Below, in pieces: positions 22,701-31,400 of a DNA stretch of 64,000 nt (position 1 is the stretch's first letter; each line of letters begins with the position of its first letter). Position numbers and translations under genes: made by a program. The notes beneath the pieces are model-generated. The model did no database searches. It saw only the letters and a program-made list of their open reading frames with translations, and had not been told where the DNA came from. The DNA is from Aradus depressus. Its lineage: Eukaryota; Arthropoda; Insecta; Hemiptera; Aradidae. The stretch spans positions 8,618,001 to 8,682,000 of the forward strand of contig OY759214.1 in NCBI GenBank assembly GCA_963662175.1, in the 5' to 3' direction.

Positions 22701-23757
22701 GCATCCTGAGTCTTAAAAACTATCTTTATTTTTTCAAGTCATTTAATTTATGAGAGACTTATTAATAGCAATGGCAAGGAACATTGCGACTGAAGTTACT
22801 CCTCTCCAAAACATGTAAAATACCGACGACCTTTTAATGTAATTTTTAACAAAATATTTAACCATACAAATGTTACCCTTCTAGTCCGAAACGATTAATA
22901 GAATGGATGAAGGTAACAAAATTAGTCACAGAATTTAGATCAACACAAGAGAAACTTTCTTAATATGTTTTTATATTAAGGAAATTTTGACCGGCTTTTA
23001 ACATTTTAGAACACTCCGTGCCGGTCTGCAGAACTTCTGAATTTGTCCAAACTACACTACTAAATTTATATCAATATTGATTTAAATTGTCATAATGATT
23101 ATGATACTACGCCGAATATTTGTAAAAATGTCTCAATAGACATTTCATTCTGTATTAATAAAAATAAATGTTAAAAAAACACTTACTATCACTGAAGTTG
23201 TCTTCTAGATAATCAATAATACGAGCAGAATCTGGAATGATCTTCATGCCATCTTTTAAAACAGGAACTTCTCCACGGCAATTTATTTCCAAATACCACG
23301 GTTTATAATTTTCTCCCTTTGTGAGGTCGACGACTTGTTGCTTGAAATGCAGTTTCTTTTCGTGCATAGCTATCATCACCTGTAAAATTAACAAAGAATG
23401 AAAACATGTCATTACAAGAACAAAAAGGATCCTCAATAGATCTAGTAGAAAATTGCCACATTCGACAGGTCCGAATAATCAAATCGAATGAAAAGTTAAA
23501 TATATAGTATATTTTATATATGTATAAGTATAAAAACTAATGATATTAACCTTTTGTGGATAGAAAGCATAATGATGAAGATAAAGAAGTAACTCATTAC
23601 TATTAGAAGAAGCCATCATAACATAGACTAGTATCAGGAAAATGATAGGATAACCGCAGTGTAAACTTCTCATGATGGCCATGTTACAACTGACGGCGCA
23701 ACTCATCCAACCTCCGATCCTAGCAACGTCGTAATTAAAGTAACTTCCGTTGAACAT
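7635..23757 (-). CDS. GDAP1-like copy B, complete gene (7 exons, 353 aa)
   Basis: Exons (minus strand): 23757-23551, 23379-23187, 22536-22360, 19060-18863, 16700-16604, 12556-12445, 7712-7635. All junctions are GT-AG and the phases close to one frame of 354 codons, matching the roughly 358 aa of vertebrate GDAP1. Domain order: N-terminal hydrophobic segment (about residues 30-48), thioredoxin-like GST N domain (about 54-133, with RGEVPVL and IIDYLE motifs), the GDAP1-specific helical loop (exons 3-4), GST C-terminal helices (exons 5-6, with the FTVADVALT N-capping-box region), and a C-terminal membrane anchor ending in KTKK. GDAP1 proteins sit in the outer mitochondrial and peroxisomal membranes and affect fission and redox state (family knowledge). 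The hydrophobic N terminus is unusual and could be a signal peptide. Introns hold MITEs, SINEs and LINE scraps, none in exons. It could equally be called a GDAP1L1-type gene. Confidence 0.88.
7713..9429. other. copy B intron 6, lower part
   Basis: AT-rich intronic sequence. A line near 8213 (TACAGTATGTCTCAGCAA) resembles the terminal style of some insect DNA transposons, but no partner repeat was found. No gene supported. Confidence 0.4.
9430..9740 (+). repeat. dispersed repeat, copy 1 (pair with 11330-11640)
   Basis: About 300 bp that recurs at 11330-11640 in the same orientation with many substitutions and small indels. Shared blocks include AAGTTTACCTCTAAAAAT and GGGTAGTTTTTTAGAGGAT. No convincing coding capacity; probably an old non-autonomous element or a local duplication. 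Confidence 0.75.
9822..9875 (-). mobile_element. SINE fragment (tRNA-derived family), 3' end
   Basis: GTTAGTTATTATGACTCATG followed by CCCGGGCTTTAACTATGAGG matches the 3' part of the SINE best seen at 58315-58659. Only the tail end is present. Confidence 0.6.
9933..10110 (+). repeat. dispersed 'GAATG..ATCGACACGAAATTT' repeat
   Basis: A degenerate copy of a repeat that recurs at 34440-34640, 35222-35690 and, inverted, 52770-53155. Shared words: ATTGAATGAGTTTATCGATG and GAATCGACACGAAATTT. The open frame over it (9906-10103) has no family resemblance and is not called. Confidence 0.5.
10208..10496. mobile_element. MITE with about 85-bp terminal inverted repeats
   Basis: GAACAGGATAAAGGAATATA at the left end and its reverse complement at the right end flank 289 bp. 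The arms stay matched through AATATTTTCACTATATTGGTC. The centre has no coding capacity. A clear non-autonomous DNA transposon in intron 6 of copy B. Confidence 0.85.
10655..10815 (+). mobile_element. degenerate SINE fragment, plus orientation
   Basis: Words such as TAGGCAAACTTTAGGACTCC, CACCAGAGCGAGGAAAGAGC and TAGGCAATGTGATCTC align with the 3' half of the tRNA-derived SINE. The tRNA-like head is missing or too decayed. Confidence 0.6.
11330..11640 (+). repeat. dispersed repeat, copy 2 (pair with 9430-9740)
   Basis: Second member of the direct-repeat pair. Both copies lie in intron 6 of copy B, separated by a MITE and a SINE fragment, so a segmental duplication followed by insertions is possible. 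Confidence 0.75.
11710..11925. mobile_element. diverged MITE related to the 19.6-kb palindrome
   Basis: TATTGTCTATTTCACAAAAT and GAAAGTACTCCCATATA match the palindromic element at 19573-19824, which has ATATTGTCTAATTTCACTAA and GAAAGTACTCCCATG. The arms here are imperfect, with an ATA microsatellite at the centre. Confidence 0.55.
12445..12556 (-). CDS. copy B exon 6
   Basis: Acceptor TTTTTTGCAG, donor ATG|GTAGGG. Encodes RFWESGKKPELSNYW..., the end of the GST C-terminal domain equivalent to the family's conserved WGNGKRP..YYERV region. The arginine is split across the junction with exon 5. Confidence 0.88.
12790..13030 (+). pseudogene. PIF/Harbinger transposase fragment (HARBI1-like)
   Basis: One frame reads FGQFKNFYQMSETDFEWFLN and then LVGPVIS, the N-terminal pattern of Harbinger transposases (F..F.RM....F..LL..V.P.I). 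After stops, the next frame gives RCLTIRFFAG and then GDSYASLKY-like residues, the family's following block. Only about 70 residues survive, with stops and a frameshift and no catalytic DDE region. It lies inside intron 5 of copy B. Confidence 0.6.
13330..14645 (-). pseudogene. LINE fragment with RNase H domain
   Basis: The frame 14161-13382, extended without ATG to about 14247, encodes a type I RNase H: FTDGA, AELIAILESLKYAL, FSDSQLSLGQL and KGHADIKGNEMADSLA, giving the D-E-D-D set. A C-terminal Cys-rich block (CRHC...ETLEHMIMSC) follows, as in I/R1-type non-LTR elements that carry RNase H. A frameshift near 14247 separates it from more RT-side sequence (to about 14640). It is 5'-truncated and dead. 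It lies in intron 5 of copy B in the gene's orientation, so it would be transcribed within the pre-mRNA. Confidence 0.8.
14652..15462. mobile_element. DNA-transposon derivative with short TIRs
   Basis: TTGAATGGGTGTCTG at 14652-14666 is exactly inverted at 15448-15462. Inside both ends are motifs like GAAGG(G/A)CCTATGT, also inverted. A second palindromic MITE (14977-15224) is nested within. No transposase remains. Confidence 0.6.
14977..15224. mobile_element. near-perfect palindromic (foldback) MITE, nested
   Basis: AATAGAAATAAAAGAC at the left is inverted at the right. Arms of about 120 bp (with GGTTTTCGACGCAACAGCG and GGTTCATCCCACCCACAGAG) meet around 15100 with almost no loop. The open frames on both strands here are mirror images and not genes. 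Confidence 0.85.
15463..16394. other. AT-rich intronic DNA
   Basis: Part of intron 5 of copy B. No feature supported. Confidence 0.5.
16395..16602 (+). mobile_element. SINE with tRNA-Leu-like head, ending at a splice donor
   Basis: GTTGGCCGAGCGGGCTAAAG is a pol III A box and GGTTCGAATCC at 16463-16473 a B box; the spacing fits a long-variable-arm tRNA. The acceptor stem does not pair and the sequence runs on through an unrelated body to an A-rich tail (16583-16600), so this is a SINE and not a working tRNA gene. Its tail stops immediately next to the 5' splice site of copy B exon 5 (16604). Confidence 0.6.
16604..16700 (-). CDS. copy B exon 5
   Basis: Acceptor TTTTGTGCAG, donor CACAG|GTATTA. 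Encodes KEYWLVSRDFTVADVALTML and on to GLAHR, the GST C-domain motif (FT.AD..L) that is the most conserved part of GDAP1 proteins. Confidence 0.92.
16823..17160 (+). mobile_element. tRNA-derived SINE, near full length
   Basis: Head: GGTAGCTCAGTGGTATGCG (A box) and GGATTCGAAGCCC (B box, one mismatch). Body: CTTAGTTTATTTTATCT, GTCCCGAGCCTGTACGATG, GGTACTCGTTAAAGACTCC. The 3' end carries a (TAAC)n-like tail. It forms an inverted pair with 17268-17522. Confidence 0.85.
17268..17522 (-). mobile_element. tRNA-derived SINE, inverted copy
   Basis: Reverse-complement copy of the same SINE (GTACCTGACATAGTACAGGC, CTGAGCTACTGACGCTCTC at the head end), about 100 bp from the plus-oriented copy. The internal repeat-rich part is shortened. 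Both lie in intron 4 of copy B. Confidence 0.8.
17523..18481. other. AT-rich intronic DNA with TA microsatellite
   Basis: Contains (TA)n near 17528-17552 and several A runs. Open frames at 17846-18465 are composition-driven and resemble nothing known. Confidence 0.5.
18482..18852. mobile_element. MITE 'GGTTAGTATCAAAATGGTC', 371 bp
   Basis: AATTGATGGGGTTAGTATCA at the left is inverted at the right (TTGATTCTAACCCTGTCAATT). It ends 11 bp inside intron 4 from the exon 4 donor of copy B. A related, diverged copy sits at 34630-34939 in copy A. Confidence 0.75.
18863..19060 (-). CDS. copy B exon 4
   Basis: Acceptor TTTATTTAG, donor GAAG|GTATTT. Encodes the GDAP1-specific helical insertion: KLTKVAEENPKCKEVLLEKV then a Glu-rich helix to NEVESELASHE. 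The AEENP motif is shared with vertebrate GDAP1. Confidence 0.92.
19465..20647. mobile_element. 1.18-kb foldback element carrying a nested MITE
   Basis: CATTTTGGTCATTTTTCC at the left end is inverted at the right end. Further in, the arms match through GAATGAGGAGTTCT and, beyond the nested insertion, through CATGTTTCCCATGTCGAAAAACC / CATGGGAAACATG. The left arm is split by the palindrome at 19573-19824. No transposase. Located in intron 3 of copy B. Confidence 0.75.
19573..19824. mobile_element. near-perfect 252-bp palindromic MITE
   Basis: Arms of about 120 bp run from GAACTTGAAAGAAATAAAAC to AGAGATAAGA and back with almost no mismatch around CTCCTCCGACTCCTC. Relatives: 11710-11925 and 31975-32105. 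It is inserted in the left arm of the larger foldback. Confidence 0.9.
20648..22359. other. copy B intron 3, remainder
   Basis: AT-rich intronic sequence. The open frames at 21449-21661 and 21883-22185 (minus) show no recognisable domain or splice support. Confidence 0.45.
22360..22536 (-). CDS. copy B exon 3
   Basis: Acceptor TTTTTTTCAG, donor AAAG|GTTTGG. Encodes the end of the GST N domain and start of the GDAP1 loop (FREMIDAINGNTVTFGTLYF), matching the family pattern in which this helix is followed by an F/HG.L/FYFPEL motif. Confidence 0.9.
22537..23186. other. copy B intron 2
   Basis: AT-rich sequence between exons 2 and 3, with no recognisable repeat. Confidence 0.5.
23187..23379 (-). 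CDS. copy B exon 2
   Basis: Acceptor AATTTTACAG, donor GATA|GTAAGT. Encodes the thioredoxin-like core: VMIAMHEKKLHFKQQVVDLT, PWYLEINCRGEVPVLKDG and DSARIIDYLEDNF. The RGEVPVL cis-proline loop and the DS/IIDYLE segment are the glutathione-site region in GSTs. Confidence 0.95.
23551..23757 (-). CDS. copy B exon 1 with signal-like N terminus
   Basis: 69 codons ending at CAAAAG|GTTAAT. The end (ELLLYLHHYAFYPQK) is the first GST strand. Before it lies MRSLHCGYPIIFLILVYVMM, shaped like a signal peptide or signal anchor; the ATG at 23673 or 23682 would give the best n-region, while the first ATG (23757) adds 25-28 residues. Vertebrate GDAP1 has no such segment. Confidence 0.85.
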
Positions 23758-24061
23758 CCTTTTAAAGCTATCACAGACAATCGACTTTTAGTTGTTACAC
23801 AGTTTGGTCGGATTGGAATAAACTGTTCTTTTTATAAATTCCATAGTAACAATTCCAAGTTCAAATATTAGGTAGGTACTTATTGGAACTGGTGCTAGCT
23901 CAAGAAGTCATTTACAACGCTATAAGAAAAACCTCCTGACGGAACTGTTGAGGTAGCGTTCCTAGTTCCAATTTTAATGTTGGGGTCTTGTTTGCCATTC
24001 CACAATTGAAAGAAACTATTTAAAAATCGTACTTTCGGCTTTATCTCATATGTAGCGAGTA

Positions 24062-24325
24062 TAAGTTAGTTCTTGTGACTCATGCCCGGGCTAACTGCGA
24101 GGTCAAATCGCTCCTACTAGTTGCTGTAGATGACACGAGCCCGACTTTACTCTGGGAGCCCTAAATTTGGCCAATCCAGGTTTATTCACCAAGGATAAGG
24201 ATCATTAACGAGTACCTACCTGATAACGTACAGGCTCGGGACCATCGCTCAACTTGCTCAAGTTTTTTCACTTTTCAATTAAAAAACCTAAGGGCCTCGA
24301 CCGGGTTTCGATAGCGGATATTCAC
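24062..24325 (-). mobile_element. tRNA-derived SINE, diverged
   Basis: Reads GACTCATGCCCGGGCTAAC, GAGTACCTACCTGATAACG, CAGGCTCGGGACCATCGCTC and CCTAAGGGCCTCGACCGGG in the order of the inverted SINE. The tRNA head is damaged. Lies between copies A and B. Confidence 0.75.
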
Positions 24326-24789
24326 TTTTCAATATACTCGATTTTTATATTCTATGAAGTTTTTCTGTTCATCTGCTTATTTAGGAAAGCAAATTTTTAT
24401 TAAAAATAATTTTAAACAGGTAAGCACAACAATGATATTCAACATTTACAATTAAAGTAGATATGATTTACGTGAACAACGAAAACACGAAAAAAATCAA
24501 TAAACTATTATAATACATCCTCATAAAAGCCACACATTGCCCTTATGAACCTTAACATCCACCCACAATTTAGGTTACTCTTACAGAGGTTTTTAAATTT
24601 ATTGTTAACTAGATACCTTTATGTATTAATAAAAAAAATTTAAACTTTAGCATGAAAAGAACGTCATGCCTATTTCCGAAACAATTTTTTTTTACGATTG
24701 AAACATTTTCCATTTCATGTTCTGAAATCTAATCAGCTAGGTATATATGTATATAAATATATGACTTCTAAAAACTACTGGAGTCGAAA

Positions 24790-24962
24790 ACTTGAAATGC
24801 CTACCCTAAATTTTTATTCACATAGGGTAGGTGTCTTTAACTTACCTGACATCGTACAGGCTCGGAACCATAGCTTAACATCTCATCCGAAGGACGGCGT
24901 GCTCAACCAGCGGTCTTGAGCTCAGTAGACCAGCGCGTTACCTCCAAACTATCAGTGTCCTC
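24790..24962 (-). mobile_element. tRNA-derived SINE, 5' half
   Basis: CCTACCCTAAATTTTTATTC, ACCTGACATCGTACAGGCTC and CGAAGGACGGCGTGCTCAA match the SINE body; the tRNA head is decayed toward 24962. Confidence 0.7.
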
Positions 24963-25084
24963 TGCTAGTGTTGTATAATGAACACTAAATATTGTATAAA
25001 GGTAAAACAAAAAAAAACAGTTTGTGCCAAATTCACACGGCTAGAGCACAACTCATCTTTTATTTGAACAAAAATAATTATATA

Positions 25085-25407
25085 TATAAGAACAATCCAC
25101 TTTCTAGAATAATATTTGAGGAAATTAATTACAATGAGAATTAATATATTTTATAATTGTGATAAGTTTTTATCAATAGCAAAATCGAAAGTGTTACAGG
25201 AGCAGTGTGGAGTAATCAATCATCGAAATTATAGCTCAATCCAGTGGAGGGTACTTGGAGTGCAGTAATCTTAAAAAACAAAAACAAAATTAGGAAAGTC
25301 ATAATTTTATAAAATAAATCTAAATTGTTTCCTGGATTACGTAGCTGGTATATTTTTAATTAAAATCACGAACGTAAAACTACTAACATCCCTCCGAGTT
25401 TAAATTC
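25085..25407 (-). repeat. tandem duplication unit 1 carrying a copy A last exon
   Basis: The blocks CAATATTTGAGGAAATTA-like, 'gtgttacagg', 'atagctcaat', 'agctggtatattt' and 'cgagtttaaat' recur in the same order at 26765-27110. The unit continues at 26651-26764 after a LINE insertion. Confidence 0.75.
25216..25269 (-). CDS. copy A alternative terminal exon 7a
   Basis: Acceptor TGTTTTTTAAG, then 17 codons ITALQVPSTGLSYNFDD and TGA, in phase 0 with exon 6 of copy A. It aligns with exon 7b (VTGLQTVAKELSYYYE) and both are polar with no membrane segment. Whether it is used instead of 7b or is a dead duplicate cannot be told from DNA. Confidence 0.5.
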   Translation of the reverse strand: MTALQVPSTGLSYNFDD

Positions 25408-28400
25408 AATTCAATTTCAATTCAATTCTTTATTAGCCTTTAGGAAATACATCTTTTAGGCTCAGGGTTCGGCCTGATATATACATTATTCAGTTAAAAA
25501 AAAGTACAAATAAATGAAAATAGAAAATAATAATAATAATAAAATACAAAGTAATAGAATCTTAATTAACAAATGAAAAAAAAAAAATAGTGAAAAAACT
25601 TCTAGTGAAATGGTATTTTATTTAAATACTTCAATGTCCTCTAATTTTTAGCGCCCTTACTATGTATAGTATGATATTATTGAGGTTTTGGTTGTTTGCA
25701 ATGTTAAAAAGGGTCATGTGGGGTTGTGGGCTCTTTAGTGCTTCTACCAGGTACTTTTTTCTTAGTTGGCTGAAGGCTGGACACTCCATGAAGAAGTGGT
25801 GGATGTCGTCCGGTCGGTCTTCGTTGCAGACACTACAGCTGTCTTCCCTGTTGAAGAGGTAGGTCACTCCTCCCACCGTCACTCTAGCCAGGCTTCCTCT
25901 ACACAGCCGTATCTGAGCCAACACTCTCGTCCTCTCGATGTTCGTCCTCAGCTTTAAGTAGACGTTGTAGCCGTAAATATCTTTGTATGTGAGGTTATAG
26001 TTAGATTCGAGGATGTGCTGGATGTCTCTATCGCGGCTCCTTTCTTCAAATCGACTCACAATCTTTTTCTTATGCCTGCTAATAAGATCAGGGTCCTGAG
26101 TATCCCATAACCATGAATAGCCTACAGAGGTTAGGATATTCCGGAGTTGAGTCACCCAGTTGTAGGCCGGTAGGTCTGAAGGCTGCTTGCTCAGGAACAG
26201 GAGACGTTCATAACACAGTCTAGGGTACCTGTCGGCCGGCATCTCCAGTATGTTGCTCCACCAGCCCACTGCTCTTCCGATTACGATGGCACTAAGATTG
26301 TAGCTGTTAGTCTCTACTCTGACGAAGCTGTTTGGAGTTGACTTTGGAAGCTTTAGTACTCTTTTGTAGTATCTTGTGAGCACCGTATCTAGTTTCTCCA
26401 GGTATTCTAAAGCCCATATTTCCGAGGAGTACAACAGAGTGGCTAGTGTGACTGACTCCAGCAGTTTCTTCTTCGTGTCCCAACTGTCCGATCTTGATGC
26501 CGCTAAAGTGTGGATGGTTACTCCTGTGGCTATGTTCGCTTTGGAAATGTAGACGTCTAGCAGTTTCGCTAAATCTTCCTGTTTTTGAGAAAGGAATTCC
26601 TAGGTAAGTTTATTTTTTTAACACTTCTATTATGTTTCCTTGGTAGTAAAACGAGTTTAAATATGCAGTTTATCTCCAAATGGGGCAAAATATTCAAGGA
26701 CGCAAATCTATTTATATCTGCTTAACAATAATATAATGAGTTCATATCATTGTAAGAACTCCTATAAACAATATTTGAGGAAATTACAATTAGATTTTAG
26801 TTTATAATAATTATAATAATATTATAGTAATAAATGTTTATCAATAATAAAATGGTGTTACAGGCGCTGAATGGAGTAACAGTCATTATTCATAATAATA
26901 GCTCAATTCCTTAGCGACTGTTTGAAGTCCTGTAACCTTAAAAAAAAAAAATACTATAATGAAAGCCATAATTTTATGAAAGAAATCTTAATTATTTTCT
27001 GGATTATTAGCTGGTATATTTCCAATTAACGTCGTCTCCAGAGCATAAGTTTTCTATCTCCGAAAATTCAATTTTTGGAACCGGAAAAAACTGAATCTAT
27101 ATTATTATTTTCTGTCATCACACCCCTCATCACCCTCCTCACAACACTTGTTTCATAGCTCATTCCAAAACTATCGAAATGATTCACACAACACACAAAA
27201 ACAACAAGCTAACACTCCTACTATGGAATGCCAATGGGCTGATCTCCCATAAAAACGAACTAGAAATACTTCTAAATGACAAACGAACTGACATAGCACT
27301 AATTACTGAGACACACTTAACTTCCAAACTACACTTTCACATCACGGACTACGAAACATACAGAACAGACCATCCTGACGGAACAGCACATGGCGGCAGC
27401 CTCATCCTCATACATCGCAGCATCCAGCACACCGTCATACCACAAACACCTACCATGTCACTTCAATACACAGCCGTCTCTATTAATTGAAACTCCAACC
27501 CATTAACAATCTGATCAGCTTACAGCCCACCCAACAAGGCACTGACACAACACGACATGACCACATTCTTCCAAGGCCTGGGTCCACGATTCATAGCTGG
27601 TGGCGATCTGAACGCCAATGTGCATTTTGGGTGTCGCACGACCAACACTAGAGGACGGCGACTACTTGGACTACTAAATTCTTCCAGTTACGACATCATA
27701 GCCCCAAGACAACCCACTTATTGGCCCACATCCATCACTAAATCCCCTGACTTACTCGACTATTTTATTACATCCCATATAAACGCATCTCATACTTACG
27801 TGACTGCCTTAGACGACTTATCATCAGACCACTCCCCAGTTTTACTTGAACTAGCCTCCAAACCCCTGGCCCGGCCTCAGAGGTCATCACTAATAACAGG
27901 ACCAATAAACTGGGACTGTTTCAGAGAAGAACTGGACGACAAAGTAAACATAAAAAATACCATACGGACACAAGACGAACTTGACGACGCAGCAGGTAAC
28001 TTCACACTGTGGATTCAAGAAGCTGTGACAAAATCGTGCCGACCACCTAGACCAAGACGCTCACACACCAATATATCCCTCCCACCACACATCCTGCAGA
28101 TGATAAGAGAGAAAAGAGCGGCCAGGTCTCGATGGCAAAGATCGAGGTACCCTTCCGACAGACAGACATACAATCAACTCCGGCAAACCCTCACTACAGA
28201 ACTTTCCAAACTAAAACAGTACAGACACGAGACATATATCTCGACTCTGGCGGCTCGAGATAACTCACTCTGGACAGCGACGAAACGGCTTCTTGGCAAT
28301 GCACAGGTATCACACCCCCTTCGACAGGATGACGGGGCCTGGACTAGGTCAGACCAGGAGAAGGCAGACCTTACTACCCCCCTCCAACTAACTCTCCCCC

Positions 28401-31400
28401 CAAAGGCATTCAGTCCTAATGAAGTTGAACTGACAATTAAAAAACTCCCCTTACGGAAATCTCCAGGTCATGATCTGATAACCGCTGAGATACTACTACA
28501 GCTAGCGAGAAAAGGATTAATTTACTTGACGAATTTATACAACACAGTACTACGACTATCTTACTATCCCCTTGTCTGGAAGATATCAGTAGTCAGGATG
28601 ATTCTTAAGCCAGGGAAAACCCCAGACCAGGCCTCGTCATACCGTCCTATAAGCCTGCTTCCTGTGATATCCAAACCACTAGAGAGACTTCTACTGGACA
28701 GATTAACCTACATCACTGTACAAGACAACCTTCTCCCAGACCATCAATTTGGCTTTCGACAAAGACATTCGACAATACACCAGTGCCATCGCTTGGTCGA
28801 TTACATCGCCACCAGCTTTGAAAGAAAAGAGTTTTGCACAGGCGTATTTCTGGACATTGAAAAAGCGTTTGATCGTGTCTGGCACCCAGGCCTGCTCTAC
28901 ACACTTAAAACTCACCTTCCTCACACATATTATTTAATACTTAAGTCATTCCTAGAGAACAGAAACTTTAGGGTGTCTGAGGGATCTTCTTCATCGCATT
29001 TTTCGGAAGTCAAAGCTGGAGTCCCCCAAGCAAGTTCCCTCAGTCCCCTACTCTTCTCTCTCTACACATCACACATTCCACAACACAACACACTACTCGC
29101 TGCGTACGCAGACGACACAGCCATTCGCTCAACACACTCAGAGCTAACACAAGCAAGCTCACACTTACAGGAACATTTACACCAGCTAACAGATTGGGCC
29201 AACAAATGGGGACTAAAAATTAATAGAGACAAATCTCTGAAAACCACATTTACCCTCAGGCACAACACTTGTCCACCAGTTTACATTAACAACCAGTCCA
29301 TTCCTGCATCAGACACTGTCCGATATCTAGGACTTCATTTAGACATACGTTTAACTTGGACAATTCATATCAGACTGAAACGCACAGACCTCAAAAGACG
29401 ATTTGGACGACTGAAATCAATCATCGGAAGACGATCGACATTATCGCTTGAAAACAAACTTCACATTTACAACACTATACTAAAACCCATCTGCACTTAC
29501 GACATCGAGATATGGGGATCAGCTAAAAAATCAAACATACAACGCCTTCAGTCATTACAATCCATCATACTACGCCATATTGCCAATGCCCCATTTTACG
29601 TTTCCAACCTCACATTACATAATGACCTCAACATCCCATTTGTACCTTCTGTTATTAAGACACGATATCAAAATTTTCATGACAAACTCATCACGCCAAT
29701 CCACTTATTCTGCAATTATCCACGAACACTCTCCCCACAAATCCGCCAAGACGTCTAAAGCGGGGATGGCAGAGGGACCTGCTCCAGGACTAGCCTGGAC
29801 TCCTCTTCGGTCACGTACCTCAGCAGTACAGCGACATACTTGCCACAGCACATCATCACAATCACTAGTGACAAATGTTGTCGTTGTATGTAAATAAATT
29901 TAAAAAAATATATATTATTATTTATTTATTAGGACAAAACTTGTCTCCTTCCGAGTTTAAATGTGCATTTAGTTTATCTCCTGGAATAAATTATTAACAT
30001 GTAGTATACTGAGTTCATATCATTGTAAGATGCCATAAGTCTCTATGCATCTCCGCATCTTATGTAAGAGGACCTAAATTGCAGAATTCAACATTGTCTA
30101 TTAGTTGAGTCTACATCAGAGGTCAAGTTTCATAGACAAGGGCGGCGCGTTAAGAACCGCAAATTTTGAAAGACATTTTTTATGTCTCTCGTTTTTCATT
30201 CTAACTGCATACAAAAACTGAAATGCAATATGACCAGACTTTTATTTTTATAGTACCTACATCTAATTTTCCATTCCACTCTTTTTTTTTTTTTTTTGAG
30301 AGTGAATTCGTTTTCGATTTCCGTCTTGCACCCGGGCCTCAAGATGCCAAGTTACGCTACTATTCTATATCTATCGGATTATTATTATTTGAACCTCTTA
30401 CCATTTGTGTGTACAGAGTGTACATGTGTATCCAGGTACCAGGGACCACGGCCATGTAAGATGGTCGTTCTTTAACTCTCTTGAAGTAGGCTTCCACTTT
30501 TACATTTGTACCATTGCCCCAAAATCTACAACAGATATTAGCATATATTCAAAGACACCAGAATACATCTTAAGTTTTAGATAATCAAAATTTCTTCAAA
30601 TAATTGCGGCTTTTTTTTTTTTTAGAATTTATATAACTGCCATCTTAGCTGCTGATGAACTTCACGTACACGCTTCATTTACACTACAATCTCACACGAG
30701 GGCGCTGGTAGCTCAATGGTATGCGTGCTTGCTCACTGAGCTCATAATCGCCAGTTCGAAACCAGATCGAGGTGAAATCTTGAGCATGCCGTCCTTCGGA
30801 TGGGACGTTAAGCTATGGTTCCGAGCCTGTTCGATGTCAGGTACTCGTTAAAGACCCCCAGGTGAATGAACCTGGGTAGGCAACATTTGGTACTCCCACA
30901 GTAGGCGATACGACCTCGTAATTAAAGCCCGGTCATGAGTCAAAATAACTAACTGACCATATCAGACAAATCGCAAACTGGTGCAAAAATATGGAAAATA
31001 AAACTTAATACAGATAATTCACAGCATAGCAGAAACATGCCACGCCGTTTTTATCTACAAGCCCCTCCCTCAAACTAATACTGTATGATACCTAGGACTG
31101 ATACATATTCGAAGGCTGACATGGAACCCTCACACATGAAAGTCACTACAGATATAAGGTTCAGCAAAAACATCCAACATGAAATATTAAATTAAAAAAA
31201 ACTCAAAAAATAAAACTTTTTTAAAAAAAAGGCGGGGGGGTAATAGAGGCCGAGATCCCCCGAGGCTCTCCCTGCTTCCTCTGCACTCTCTCCAGTGCCA
31301 AATCAAAGAGAAGGATTAAAATACAGTCTCCCTGCTTGAAGCGAGACAGACTGCAAGACCCTGAAGGGGTTGGACATTGAGGGAACATAAAGTAGTTAAA

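Larger units (their letters stand above)
26765..27110 (-). repeat. tandem duplication unit 2 carrying a copy A last exon
   Basis: Second copy of the unit at 25085-25407. It continues beyond a LINE insertion at 29924-30040 (CGAGTTTAAATGTGCATTTAG ... GAGTTCATATCATTGTAAG), the latter words also found at 26651-26760. Confidence 0.75.
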
